The notes under the pieces are model-generated. The model ran no database searches and was not told where the DNA came from. It was given only the letters and a program-made list of their open reading frames with translations. DNA of 64,000 nt, taken from Candidatus Poribacteria bacterium. GTDB lineage: Bacteria; Poribacteria; WGA-4E; WGA-3G. The position numbers were made by a program, and so were the translations under genes. The stretch is taken from the NCBI GenBank assembly GCA_022821965.1, contig JAJECN010000015.1:118785-182784 (forward strand), in the 5' to 3' direction. Positions within the stretch are counted from its first letter, which is position 1. Each line of letters begins with the position of its first letter. Shown here piece after piece: positions 26,983 to 36,357 of this stretch.

Positions 26983-27072
26983 GGCTATCAGTCATCGGTT
27001 GTCAGCAGTCAGAAAAGAGATTATTAATTTCATTACAACGTTTTACTGAGTGCTAATATACCGATAACCATC
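26983..27072. repeat. TATCAG-type intergenic repeat, copy C
   Basis: GGCTATCAGTCATCGGTTGT followed by CAGCAGTCAG at the left and CTGAGTGCTAATATACCGAT at the right, lying between the TIM-barrel gene and the 857-residue membrane protein. It is the most degenerate of the four copies. Confidence 0.55.
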
Positions 27073-27082
27073 CGAAGAGAAG

Positions 27083-27943
27083 TTAGTAGATATTCACCCC
27101 GTTTTCGGCGGCAATTCGCCGGACGTTCGTATTCGCAAGCGGAATCTTCTCCGTGGGGAGATGTTCTATCAATCCGTAGCCATCCGGATAGAGTGCATCG
27201 AAACGTTTTAGTGCCACACCAAGTGCCAATTCACCCTCGCCGGGGACCTCTTCATTGAGGTGGAGTACCAAGCCGTTCTGAACGCTGATGTCTTTGATGT
27301 GTGCCATTGGTGCGACGGGACCCATCACGTCAAAAATGTGATTCAAACGATCTTCACTGTCATAAACCTGCCGGAGCGTCTGAAAATGGTTGACAAAATC
27401 CATAACAATACGAAGTCGCTCGGAACCGACCTGTTCCACGACTTCTCGACAGGTTTCCGGTGAATCCATAATAGAAACGGCATGTGTTTCCATAACAAGT
27501 GTCAATTCTTGCTGCTCGGCGTGTTCCGCAATCGGTTTCAAGGTCTCAATCAACCGCTCCATTGATACTGGAAGATAGTTATCCCGATGAGATGTCCAAG
27601 CCCCATCTGGATTGAGACTCCCCGGGCGAAACAGATAGTGAAGCGCACCGAGAGAGACAGCAGTTGCCATGCCGCGTTGAACACTTGCAATCGCGGCTTC
27701 TCGTACCGCGACATCTGGATGAAAGAGGCATTCCTCATAAGTAATCCCGAATTGGACAAGGTCAAGTTTCGCAGATTCTAACATTTCTGCGCAACGCGTG
27801 CAAGCGTCTTGTGGCACGGATGGAACCTCCGCGCTGCGGAAATGGAAACTCAAACCCGTAAATTCCAAAGCCTTAATGTTTTCGATCTCTTCTGATGTAA
27901 GTGTGCGGAAGTCACCGCAGAGTCCAACAACGCCAAGTCTCAT
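27083..27943 (-). CDS. Sugar phosphate isomerase/epimerase (AP endonuclease-2-like TIM barrel)
   Basis: 286-residue TIM barrel of the xylose-isomerase-like superfamily. The metal-binding set can be placed: Glu in LVMETHA, Asp in IVMDFVNH, His in MAHIKD and Glu in LIEHLP at the C-terminal ends of the strands. The family isomerises or epimerises sugars, inositols and related compounds with divalent metal. ATG 27943 begins 12 bases after the stop of the large cyclase/ATPase gene upstream on the same strand, so the two may be co-transcribed. Substrate unknown. Confidence 0.86.
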   Translation of the reverse strand: MRLGVVGLCGDFRTLTSEEIENIKALEFTGLSFHFRSAEVPSVPQDACTRCAEMLESAKLDLVQFGITYEECLFHPDVAVREAAIASVQRGMATAVSLGALHYLFRPGSLNPDGAWTSHRDNYLPVSMERLIETLKPIAEHAEQQELTLVMETHAVSIMDSPETCREVVEQVGSERLRIVMDFVNHFQTLRQVYDSEDRLNHIFDVMGPVAPMAHIKDISVQNGLVLHLNEEVPGEGELALGVALKRFDALYPDGYGLIEHLPTEKIPLANTNVRRIAAENGVNIY

Positions 27944-27955
27944 ATTTTTGCCCTT

Positions 27956-30900
27956 TTAAACGCGACTTTCTTCATCTGGTTTCGGAACAGGGGCAAAAGC
28001 CTCCAACTCCTTTAAGAGAGCTTTCGCACGCACAAGGTCCTTCGTATCAAAACCTTCTGAGAACCACGTATATATCGGTTTTAGTAAATTGTATGCGTCT
28101 TCACCACGGTTCTGCGTCCGCCATAATTCGCTTAAACTGAGTGCTGCTCGGAGTTCCCACGATTTCGCGTTTTGTTGTCGTGCGACTGCCAATGCTTCCT
28201 GAAAATGGGATTCGGCTTGTGCAACAGTTGATGCAGTGTTCTCCTTGCTAACAGCCTCAAGTTCCTCGGCAAGAATAAGACAAAGTTCGCCCTTCCGTCG
28301 TGCGAGTTCTGCAGCATAGGTACGTTCTCCGGTGCGCGTGGTGACACATAATGCGGAATCAAGTGTCTGTAAGGCTAAACTGTATTGCCCCGCCCGTTGA
28401 TATGCGTGTGCAAGGAGTGCGAGAAAAAGAGGCAGGAGTAGTTCACCCCTTGTCTCTTCCCAAGCAGCGATGCCTTTACGAATTATCGCGATGCCTTCTT
28501 CAAAGCAGTCTTGCTCTGCGCGTGCCCACCCCTTCATCACCGTTGCTGCGGCTTCCCATGCGGAAAATCCGTGTTCCTGACATATCTGTAGCATCTGTGT
28601 CGCAGCGGGCTCTACCTTCTCTACTTTGCCTTGATACTGATAAAGCACGGTTTTAAAATAAAGCGACACCGCCTTACTGAAAGGGTGATTCGTGTTCTTT
28701 CCTATTACCACCGCCGCATCAATCCGCTCTTCCGCTTGTGTCGGATAACCGAGGCACCATAAGAGTGGCGCGGAATAGGAAAGAAGCGTCATCCCAGGTT
28801 CCGCTACATAGTGAAGAAACGCTGGAACCGGATGGTGCTGCGGCTGATAACGTTCAATGCCTGCTTCCAAATGTGCTAAGGCACTGTTGAATTCACTTAG
28901 GTAGTAGAGGGTCGCACCGAGCGCGCGATATGCCTCAACTTCAAACGCTTGGTCTTCTGTGTGTTTGGCAATAGCGAGACAGGCTTCACCGAGTTCGCGT
29001 GCGGAGAGAAGCCGTCCGCGGACCAGTTGAGAGAGCCATAACCCGAACAGAACTGGGAAGCGGAAGTCTTTTATCCGATCCAGCAGAACATCCGATTCAT
29101 CTTCTGCATAGGTTTCTTCCGTTTTTTCAAGTATCTCAAGAAGTTCCCGCGCACGCGTATAGGCGGCTTCCACCTCTGGAGAGGCATATCCCTTGGTCGC
29201 AATCAGTGCTGTACCGAGTGTTGTTTGTAACTCTAACTCCCGCTGCTCGATGGCGATCTGTTGTTCTGGTGTGCTAACGTTAGTCGAAAGTGTTTCAAGT
29301 GCGGCAAGCCCCTGCATAATGTGACGAACACCCTCCACATTTGCGGAACGCTCTAAGGCACGGTGTGCTGCGCGATACCAATAGTCAGCAGCTTTTTCAA
29401 GCAGCCCGGCTTCGGTGTAATGATACGCAACGAGTTCTGGTTGGAAACCGTCTCCGTTCTGCAGTACCTCTGCGATCTGCTGATGATATTGCTGTCGTCT
29501 GCTTTTTAGCAGCGATTGATAAGCCGTCTCACGCAGAAGTGGATGCCTAAACGTATAGCGGAACTGATTGTCAACCATCTCATTGCGATTGAGAATGTAG
29601 GCGTTGACTAATTTATCCAATTCATCTTTCAGAGATGCGAAGTCGGTGAAAATATGATGTTCCAGATTGACACCGGACGCAATCTCATGAAGTAACTCGG
29701 CTGTCCACTCTCTGCCGAGCGTTGCACCGAGTTGGACGATTTCTTTTGAAGTACCGAGTTCATCAAGTCGTGCTGTCAGCAAGTCTTGTAGTGTTACAGG
29801 CACCTCCACTGTTTGAGGGTGTGGACTGGTCGTATCCAACGTATCAGAAGACAGTGCCAGCGCATCACTTTCAAGCATCATCTGTGTAAGTTCCTCAACG
29901 AACAGAGGTACCCCTTCGGTCATTTCAACGATCCGCGCCAATAGATTTGACGGCAGTGGTGTGTCGCCTGCGACGTGCTGAATCATTGTCTCCACCTGAG
30001 GAGGTGTGAGTGCCACCAACGGGAGTGCGTTCGCCCAGGTCGGTTGCAGAAGTTGCGCCAGAATTTCGCTATCCAATGCAGAATGTGTAAGGTTCCCGTC
30101 GGAAATTGTCTCTGAGTTTCCGTCTTCATCCGATTGTGCGCTTTGTTGAAAATGTCGTGTTTCAGAACGATAGGACAAAACTGTGAAAATTCGTGCGTTT
30201 TCGATCCGTGCGATTAAAAGTGTAAGAAATTCTATACTGGACGGATCGATCCAATGAAGGTCCTCTACGACAAAAAGTATCGGTTTCTGCTCCGACATCT
30301 TCAGCATCACTTGGACAAGCACTTCCAACGTCTGTTGCCGCCGTTGTCTACCTCCCCACCCTGATGGATATATGTCCTGTTCGACCGGTCTACCGTAAGG
30401 ACGAGCACCGATGCTAGTTTCTGTTTGTCGTTGGACCTCAAAAGGTATCTCCAATAATTCTGCAAGGAGGGGCAGCGTTTCCGGCATATCCGCTTGTGCC
30501 TCAGTATCCTGTCCGCTATAGTCACGCAACAAATTTTCGAGTTTTTCGAGTCTTGTCTCTGCAGTATCAGTGCTTATAAACTGCACGACGTGTTCTTGAA
30601 ACAGCGAAAGAATAGGATATAGTGGACTGTTCTGGTAATAGGGCGAGCACCTACCTTCTAAGGTAACCGCCTCCGAATGCTGATCGACATACGCCTGAAT
30701 CATCTGTACACATCGCGACTTTCCGATCCCGGCTTCACCCTCAATAAGAAGGGCTTGCCCTTTCGCTTCAAGTGCTTGTGCCCAACCTTCTTTGAGGCGT
30801 TCAACCTCGCGTTCGCGTCCGATAAACGGTGTCAATCCACTCTCGCTGGCAATGTCCAACCGGCTCTGTGCGGGAATTTCACCTAACACCTGATAGATGT

Positions 30901-31567
30901 TCACGGGCTGCGAAATACCGCGGAGCACAGAGGCACCGAGCGCATCGCACTTAAAAAAACCCTCAACCAATTGATGTGTTGTATCACCAATCACAACGCT
31001 GTTCGGGGTCGCCAGTTTTTCCATCCTCGCCGCCACATTCGGCGTTTTTCCTACGATGTCAATTGCTTCCGGAACTTCCTGTCCTGAGATATGCCAGACG
31101 ACGACGCGTCCTGTGTCGATGCTGATCCGGACTTTAATTTCTGCGCTAAAAGTGGTGTGGAGATATGGATTCAGTGTTTCTATAGCGGCGATAATACCTA
31201 ATGCAGCTCTCACAGCACGGTGTGCGGCATCTTCGTGTGCAATTGGATAGCCGAAATAGACGAGGATACCGTCACCAAAGTAGCGCGCAATATGCCCGTT
31301 TTGTGCTAAAACCACCTCCATGACACACGTCCGATACACCTCTAAAAGATTTCGGAGTTCTTCGGGATCCAATTTTTCCGTGAATGCGGTGGAATCCACA
31401 ATATCACAGAAAAGGACTGTTAACTGGCGGCGTTCTGCCCCATGTGGCATGTTTACTGTTGGAGCTTGACGCGAATATGGCGGATCAGCGAGGGACGTGC
31501 CACATTCACCGCAAAATTTGAACGACGGATTCAAAAACCCACAATTTGGGCAGCGTTTGTGATGCAT
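27956..31567 (-). CDS. Class III adenylate/guanylate cyclase with STAND ATPase and TPR domains
   Basis: 1203 residues. Residues 1-25 form a zinc ribbon (Cys6, Cys9, Cys19, Cys22). Residues 45-230 are a class III cyclase: LFCDIVDST with metal Asp55, YFGDGILVYFG with Asp99. From about 250 is a STAND/AAA ATPase with P-loop LIEGEAGIGKS and Walker B ILFVVEDLHWIDPSS. The C-terminal 500 residues are helical TPR-like repeats ending in a coiled tail. Similar proteins make cAMP or cGMP in response to an unknown signal relayed by the STAND/TPR part. There is no membrane segment. A Crp-like regulator lies 3.7 kb upstream on the same strand, a possible cAMP receiver (inference). Confidence 0.92.
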   Translation of the reverse strand: MHHKRCPNCGFLNPSFKFCGECGTSLADPPYSRQAPTVNMPHGAERRQLTVLFCDIVDSTAFTEKLDPEELRNLLEVYRTCVMEVVLAQNGHIARYFGDGILVYFGYPIAHEDAAHRAVRAALGIIAAIETLNPYLHTTFSAEIKVRISIDTGRVVVWHISGQEVPEAIDIVGKTPNVAARMEKLATPNSVVIGDTTHQLVEGFFKCDALGASVLRGISQPVNIYQVLGEIPAQSRLDIASESGLTPFIGREREVERLKEGWAQALEAKGQALLIEGEAGIGKSRCVQMIQAYVDQHSEAVTLEGRCSPYYQNSPLYPILSLFQEHVVQFISTDTAETRLEKLENLLRDYSGQDTEAQADMPETLPLLAELLEIPFEVQRQTETSIGARPYGRPVEQDIYPSGWGGRQRRQQTLEVLVQVMLKMSEQKPILFVVEDLHWIDPSSIEFLTLLIARIENARIFTVLSYRSETRHFQQSAQSDEDGNSETISDGNLTHSALDSEILAQLLQPTWANALPLVALTPPQVETMIQHVAGDTPLPSNLLARIVEMTEGVPLFVEELTQMMLESDALALSSDTLDTTSPHPQTVEVPVTLQDLLTARLDELGTSKEIVQLGATLGREWTAELLHEIASGVNLEHHIFTDFASLKDELDKLVNAYILNRNEMVDNQFRYTFRHPLLRETAYQSLLKSRRQQYHQQIAEVLQNGDGFQPELVAYHYTEAGLLEKAADYWYRAAHRALERSANVEGVRHIMQGLAALETLSTNVSTPEQQIAIEQRELELQTTLGTALIATKGYASPEVEAAYTRARELLEILEKTEETYAEDESDVLLDRIKDFRFPVLFGLWLSQLVRGRLLSARELGEACLAIAKHTEDQAFEVEAYRALGATLYYLSEFNSALAHLEAGIERYQPQHHPVPAFLHYVAEPGMTLLSYSAPLLWCLGYPTQAEERIDAAVVIGKNTNHPFSKAVSLYFKTVLYQYQGKVEKVEPAATQMLQICQEHGFSAWEAAATVMKGWARAEQDCFEEGIAIIRKGIAAWEETRGELLLPLFLALLAHAYQRAGQYSLALQTLDSALCVTTRTGERTYAAELARRKGELCLILAEELEAVSKENTASTVAQAESHFQEALAVARQQNAKSWELRAALSLSELWRTQNRGEDAYNLLKPIYTWFSEGFDTKDLVRAKALLKELEAFAPVPKPDEESRV

Positions 31568-31602
31568 TTTTTAATTTATTGCTTCTGGGCTATAATTAAA
31601 AA

Positions 31603-32319
31603 TTACTTTCTGAATTGATTCAAATATTCTTCCAACTCATCATCCCGCGGATCTAACTTATACGCTTCCTGATAATAATCAAGGGCTTTGTCGGTTCTCC
31701 CCACCTTCATATAAAACGAACCGAGGTTACGATACGCAACACTGTGCGTCGGTTTCAGATCCAAAGCACGAATGTAGTGGTCGCGGGCTCGTAACAGGAA
31801 GACTTTCGTTTGCCCAATCAGAATACTCAACGTTGTTTCATTTTCCCAACGTTGCCTATAGACGGCTCCATCGAGTTGTTTTGCCTCTTCCTCAACTGCA
31901 TCGGCAACCGCGTCATCTCGTGTTTTGAGTATGATGACCCCTGACCCTGTTTTATCAATTGCGAGTTTGAGTTCTGCGATTGCTTGCTCAACAGACGCCT
32001 CTCTTAACTCCTTTTCCCATGAGGGCCAACTCGGTCCAGCGTATTTGAGTCCTTGCTCGTAGTAAACGGTACCGAGGTCATTATAGATCTCAGCGTTTTC
32101 CGGACGCATCTTTAACGCCGTGCTGTAGAGTTCAATGGCTTGTTGATGTTTCCCCGCGTTGAACGCGTCGGTGGCATGTGTGCGGATCTGTTTGAACTCT
32201 TCACTTTCCAAATTGACGGCGATTCCCAATTCTGCCTTGTCTCTGCCAAAGAAATACATACCACCAATTAGCAAGATAGCAAGGCAAACAGCGATAAGTG
32301 TTGGTAGTTGCAATTTCAT
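31603..32319 (-). CDS. Membrane-anchored tetratricopeptide repeat protein
   Basis: 238 residues. The N-terminal hydrophobic segment LIAVCLAILLIGGMYFFG (about 8-25) is an uncleaved anchor or signal. TPR units follow: FNAGKHQQAIELYSTALKMRPENAEIYNDLGTVYYEQG and, after a 75-residue insert, DHYIRALDLKPTHSVAYRNLGSFYMKVGRTDKALDYYQEAYKLDP. The leader GGGGAATAATTAAAAAA precedes ATG 32319. It sits between the cyclase and the HtrA-like protease on one strand. Probably a scaffold protein facing the periplasm; the partner is unknown. Confidence 0.82.
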   Translation of the reverse strand: MKLQLPTLIAVCLAILLIGGMYFFGRDKAELGIAVNLESEEFKQIRTHATDAFNAGKHQQAIELYSTALKMRPENAEIYNDLGTVYYEQGLKYAGPSWPSWEKELREASVEQAIAELKLAIDKTGSGVIILKTRDDAVADAVEEEAKQLDGAVYRQRWENETTLSILIGQTKVFLLRARDHYIRALDLKPTHSVAYRNLGSFYMKVGRTDKALDYYQEAYKLDPRDDELEEYLNQFRK

Positions 32320-32433
32320 TTTTTTAATTATTCCCCTGATGATTTATTCTGTAGTGTCTACCCCAACTCGGAGTACTCCAGGAACTGGTAAATTACGACA
32401 TCAAAACTTCTTAACTGACAACTATAAAAACAC

Positions 32434-33876
32434 TTATCTCCGTCGATTGTTTCTATTAAAAGTGACAGGGATGACACTATAAACGCCGTCTCGCTCAAAA
32501 TAGATTTCTGTCCTACTTTGGTCGCGGATATAATCATCCACAATTTTAAAAATTTCAAGCGAATGAATTCTGGTATCGTCAATTTGGTAAATGAAATCCC
32601 CACGTTTCAGTGCGTTCGTCAATCCACTGTCTTTTTCAATGTGTGTGACAATAACGCCGGGCTGCTGATATTTACGTGCCATCTCTTTGTCAGGCTGAGC
32701 AACTGTTAAACCCCATCCGGAGGGTGTGTAACTCCATTGTAGGGTTTTCAGTGTAAATTCAGTCTGCCGCTTTTTACCACGCCGAATAAACTCGCATTTT
32801 ATGGGTTGATTGAGCGGAAGCAAGCGCGTGAGGGCATCGAAATCTCCTTCGCTCTTTATCCGCTGTCCTGAGATGGCTACAATCACATCTCCGCGTTTAA
32901 TGCCTGCGTCAGCAACAGGACCCCGGTTCTCTATTTCTGATACCAAAACCCCGGTGTTGCGCGATATTGACAACTTCTCTGCCAATCCCTCAGTTATAGG
33001 CTGCGCCTCCACAGAAAGGTCGGGAGGGATGACGCTGCCGTACTCGGTAATCTGTTTAAGGACTCTTTTTGCTTTATTGACCGGAATGGCGAAACCGACA
33101 CCTTGTGAACCACCACTGGTTGAACGGATAACAGTATTTATACCGACGAGTTGCCCGTGTATGTTTACCAAGGCACCACCGCTGTTCCCCGGATTAATCG
33201 AGGCATCTGTCTGAATCAGATCCTCGTGATACCGGTTATCGACGGTGAGGGCGCGCTGTGTTGCACTCACAATGCCAACCGTGACCGTGGGTTGTGCGTT
33301 GCCGATGGATAGTCCAAAAGGATTTCCAATCGCGACGACCCATTCACCTATCAAAAGGGATTCTGAATCTCCCCACTGAATCTCTGGTAGAGAAACCTTG
33401 TCTGTGTCAACCTCCAGCAAGGCAAGATCTGAAAGGTAGTCGTATCCGACGACTTGTGCTGCAAATTCCCGCCCATCAGACAACGTGACAGTGATACTAT
33501 CTGCGTCCTCAATGACGTGGTGGTTTGTAAGGATATGCCCTTTTTTGTCAACGATGACCCCAGAACCGACTTCTCGAAGTGAACGCTGACGAGGATACGT
33601 AATGCCACCCCAAAACCACTCATCAAAAGAGGTTTGCTGCTCAACACTTCGGACAGCACTTATGTTGACAACTGCAGGACTCGCATCTTCCACTGCTGTG
33701 ACAATCGCAGTGCGTCGCGATACCGTAACTTCGTCCTGTGCAGCCGCCCGATTGAATTCTGCACTGTAGGCACGAAGACAAAACGCACCTACAAATATTG
33801 AGGCTATTAATAGCAGCAGGGCAATATGGCTATAGCGATAACGTGAATGTATCATAGTTGCTTTTAGTAATCTCAC
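32434..33876 (-). CDS. HtrA/DegP-like serine protease with PDZ domains
   Basis: 480 residues. An N-terminal signal/anchor (HIALLLLIASIFVGAFCLRAYS) is followed by a trypsin-like domain with catalytic His120 (TNHHV), Asp150 (YLSDLALLEVD) and Ser232 (NPGNSGGALVN). A PDZ domain covers about 290-370 (GVLVSEIENRGPVADAGIKRGDVIVAISG) and a second, degenerate one about 390-465 (GVIVTHIEKDSGLTNALKRGDFIYQID). Periplasmic quality-control proteases have this layout. The start is GTG 33876 or ATG 33855; neither has a strong ribosome site. It is downstream of the M28 peptidase. Confidence 0.92.
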   Translation of the reverse strand: MRLLKATMIHSRYRYSHIALLLLIASIFVGAFCLRAYSAEFNRAAAQDEVTVSRRTAIVTAVEDASPAVVNISAVRSVEQQTSFDEWFWGGITYPRQRSLREVGSGVIVDKKGHILTNHHVIEDADSITVTLSDGREFAAQVVGYDYLSDLALLEVDTDKVSLPEIQWGDSESLLIGEWVVAIGNPFGLSIGNAQPTVTVGIVSATQRALTVDNRYHEDLIQTDASINPGNSGGALVNIHGQLVGINTVIRSTSGGSQGVGFAIPVNKAKRVLKQITEYGSVIPPDLSVEAQPITEGLAEKLSISRNTGVLVSEIENRGPVADAGIKRGDVIVAISGQRIKSEGDFDALTRLLPLNQPIKCEFIRRGKKRQTEFTLKTLQWSYTPSGWGLTVAQPDKEMARKYQQPGVIVTHIEKDSGLTNALKRGDFIYQIDDTRIHSLEIFKIVDDYIRDQSRTEIYFERDGVYSVIPVTFNRNNRRR

Positions 33877-33896
33877 GAAAATCCAAAATTTACCTG

Positions 33897-35279
33897 CTAT
33901 CCACTTGTCAACTTGAGCGAGATCCGATACCCCTCCAATCCTGGATCCGTATCAACGATTTCTTGAACCGCCGCTGCGTCCCGTCGTTTCGCAGGAAAAT
34001 CGTCCGCGTTCGCACATCGGAGGATTACCCTTGCACCCGTTGCACTGGCAGCGCGTAGATTCGCTAATTCCACCTTGTCTAACGTATCATAAGCGGTATG
34101 ACCGAACCCTCTACCCGAGGGCGGAGAATCTGGGTCACCCATGTGGCTTGAGGGCACACCCTTGAGAAAAAATGGAAAATGGTCAGAGTAAGAATGCACC
34201 TTTTGTCCAACCGGCATTTCAGCATGCATCTGTTCGCGTGCCTCGTTAAAGAAAGGTCCCAATGCGTCCCAGTGATGAAGCACAATGCCTTTACGGCTCG
34301 CACCGCCTGCTGCATCCATATTGAGCATGAACCGAATGTTGTCTAATTCTGAGGCATGTGCATCGACATAACGAAACGCACCCGTAAGCCCGATTTCTTC
34401 CGTGCCAAAGGCGATAAACCGGACGGTGTGCTTGAGCGAATCAGCGGCATAGGTAGAGAGGACACGCGCCGCTTCTATGACGGACACCATCCCTGAAGCG
34501 GGATCGTGTGCACCTTGTGAGATATCGTGTCCATCGTAGTGACAGCCAACAACCACCATCTCTTCGCTGTTTTCGTGCCCCGGCAAATCTGCGACGACGT
34601 TCCATGAGGTGCGGGGTTCGTTGACATCGGTCGTCCGAAGTTTCAGTGTCACCTTCCCGTTTCCACGTGCCATCAATCGCGCCAAGAATTCGCCATCCTC
34701 CTTGCAAACGGATATACCGGGGATAGGCGCGGGTCTGTCGTTTTGAAGGCTTCCCGTCTCAGGACCGACACCGGGGTGTTCACTCACAAAAATGAAGCCA
34801 CTCGCTCCAGCGAGTACGGCGCGTTCAAATTTCTCCTTGCGATGTACCCATCTGCCGAGATCGGGCGGTGAGGCACTCTTCGCCATTACCAATTTACCCG
34901 TCGCGGTATCACCAAGCGCACTGTATTCAGGAGGACTTCCATATCCCGCAGAAACAAGTTCAGTGGTCATATCGCCAGCAGGGCAATACGGAAGCGAAAT
35001 GCAATGTAACGTTCGACGGATCGGTTCGATAACCTCGAGCGTCGCTGTGCCACGCGTCCAACCCGCATACGGATAATCCTCAAATCTAACGTTTTGGAGT
35101 CCATATCGTTTGAAACAATCTGCAATGAAGTTTGCCGCTTCACGTTCCTCAGGTGTTCCTGCGAATCGAGCGCCGTATTCATCACATAAGACTGTCAGAT
35201 TGTCCATCACTTCTTGTGAAGTATAGATGTCACCGACCATCTGCCGGTCGAGCTGCAAATAAGGGTTCTTCTTGCTCAT
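33897..35279 (-). CDS. M28 family zinc aminopeptidase with PA domain
   Basis: 460 residues from ATG 35279. The zinc ligands of the M28 family can be placed: His and Asp in CHYDGHDISQGAHDPASG, the catalytic Glu pair in FGTEEIGL, Asp in MLNMDAAGG and the late His in SYSDHFPF. A protease-associated insert (about 120-210, with AVLAGASGFIFVSEHPG) is present. The longer frame to 35399 is unnecessary. The start lies 50 bases inside the 3' end of the Crp-like gene, an unusually long overlap that suggests coupling. No signal peptide is seen, so it is probably cytoplasmic. Substrate is probably peptide N-termini. Confidence 0.88.
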   Translation of the reverse strand: MSKKNPYLQLDRQMVGDIYTSQEVMDNLTVLCDEYGARFAGTPEEREAANFIADCFKRYGLQNVRFEDYPYAGWTRGTATLEVIEPIRRTLHCISLPYCPAGDMTTELVSAGYGSPPEYSALGDTATGKLVMAKSASPPDLGRWVHRKEKFERAVLAGASGFIFVSEHPGVGPETGSLQNDRPAPIPGISVCKEDGEFLARLMARGNGKVTLKLRTTDVNEPRTSWNVVADLPGHENSEEMVVVGCHYDGHDISQGAHDPASGMVSVIEAARVLSTYAADSLKHTVRFIAFGTEEIGLTGAFRYVDAHASELDNIRFMLNMDAAGGASRKGIVLHHWDALGPFFNEAREQMHAEMPVGQKVHSYSDHFPFFLKGVPSSHMGDPDSPPSGRGFGHTAYDTLDKVELANLRAASATGARVILRCANADDFPAKRRDAAAVQEIVDTDPGLEGYRISLKLTSG

Positions 35280-36108
35280 AAGTTTGGGTATTCTCTTGAT
35301 TTTCGACGGTTTTGGGCGGTAGTGTTGCCATCCTTGCGTTGGCAATCTTTTTGAGTTGCCACGGGTCAAGTATCTGGATCCGCCGATACCGTTTCTCAAT
35401 TATTCCGTGTTGTTTAAACTGATTTAGAAGTGCTTCCATATTCTCAACCGAACTACCGATAAGTCGCGCCAACTTCCTTGTCGGAAGTTTACGTAACGTG
35501 CACTGAGAACCGTGCGTAGCATTCGCACGCCCCTGTTTTGGGGCATCGGCGCAGTTTTGTAGCAGAAGGGCGAGTCGAGATACAGGGCTTCGGAACGCGA
35601 TGTTTAGCAACGGATTTGTCATTCTCGGACGCGATTTTCGACACGAGGTCACGAGATTCAAATTACCTGATTTCCCTGAACTCCAGTTTAAATACCGCTT
35701 TACAAGACCACCAAGTGTTCCTTGTGGTGGCATCGCTAAATGCGGTTTCCGTTTCAAAAAGAACTGGAAGTTCTTCGCGGAGACAACCCCGACAGTCGCC
35801 TCTGTAAGCACCTCAGCGGTGACGTTCCGATGTGCCTCACTTTCCTCCCATTGAACCGCCCCAAAAATCTCGCCGGGTTCTAACACCTCTAAGGTGATAG
35901 CCTCACCTTCAGGCGGTGTTTCATAGATTTTGACGCGTCCCTCCTTCAGCAAGTAGACCCCTTCGGTAGAAATGGCATCTTCATGTTTCAACTGTTTGAA
36001 GGTCGTTATCCGTGCAAGCGCGTCTGCGTCGTCCTCAGCGAGATCGCGGAAGATGTCTATCTGTTTCACGCACCAGAATCGCTCTGGAATTTTTTGCTGT
36101 GTCACCAT
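35230..36108 (-). CDS. Crp/Fnr-like transcriptional regulator, extended
   Basis: 292 residues versus the usual 210-240. Residues 15-125 are a cyclic-nucleotide-binding-like beta barrel (FRDLAEDDADALARITTFKQLKHEDAI, VYLLKEGRVKIYETPPEGEAITLEVLEPGEIFGAV). The effector pocket lacks an obvious R-x-A-A-T cAMP signature (here VTAEVLTEATVGV). After a basic, poorly ordered 90-residue stretch comes a winged helix: LPTRKLARLIGSSVENMEALLNQFKQHGIIEKRYRRIQILD, then a tail. It is the first gene of a minus-strand run including the M28 peptidase, HtrA and the cyclase, with a promoter at 36205-36234. Whether it binds a cyclic nucleotide is open. Confidence 0.8.
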   Translation of the reverse strand: MVTQQKIPERFWCVKQIDIFRDLAEDDADALARITTFKQLKHEDAISTEGVYLLKEGRVKIYETPPEGEAITLEVLEPGEIFGAVQWEESEAHRNVTAEVLTEATVGVVSAKNFQFFLKRKPHLAMPPQGTLGGLVKRYLNWSSGKSGNLNLVTSCRKSRPRMTNPLLNIAFRSPVSRLALLLQNCADAPKQGRANATHGSQCTLRKLPTRKLARLIGSSVENMEALLNQFKQHGIIEKRYRRIQILDPWQLKKIANARMATLPPKTVENQENTQTYEQEEPLFAARPADGR

Positions 36109-36204
36109 ACTGTAGTCATCCCGTCAATTTCTGGTTAAACGTGTGTTCTTCTGGTGCTATGGACTACAACCACCCGCCAAAGGTTTCGGTTCTCTTTGTC
36201 CTTA

Positions 36205-36234
36205 ATTATACCAAATATATTACCGATAAAGCAA
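36205..36234 (-). promoter_or_regulatory. Sigma-70-like promoter for the Crp-like gene
   Basis: On the minus strand TTGCTT (36234-36229), spacer 18, TATAAT (36210-36205), about 100 bases before the ATG at 36108. Two imperfect GCGACAACTGGAAA-type strings lie in the same gap (36265-36357); otherwise nothing is seen in it. Confidence 0.58.
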
Positions 36235-36357
36235 GGAAAATATGGTTGGAAGTAAGGTATTTGGCTTTCAGTTGTCGCTTTCGCAAGCGCGTTTCGCACG
36301 TAGATGTTGTTGCCGGTGATGCCGATGTAGGTTTTATTTCCAGTTGTCGCTTCTGCG

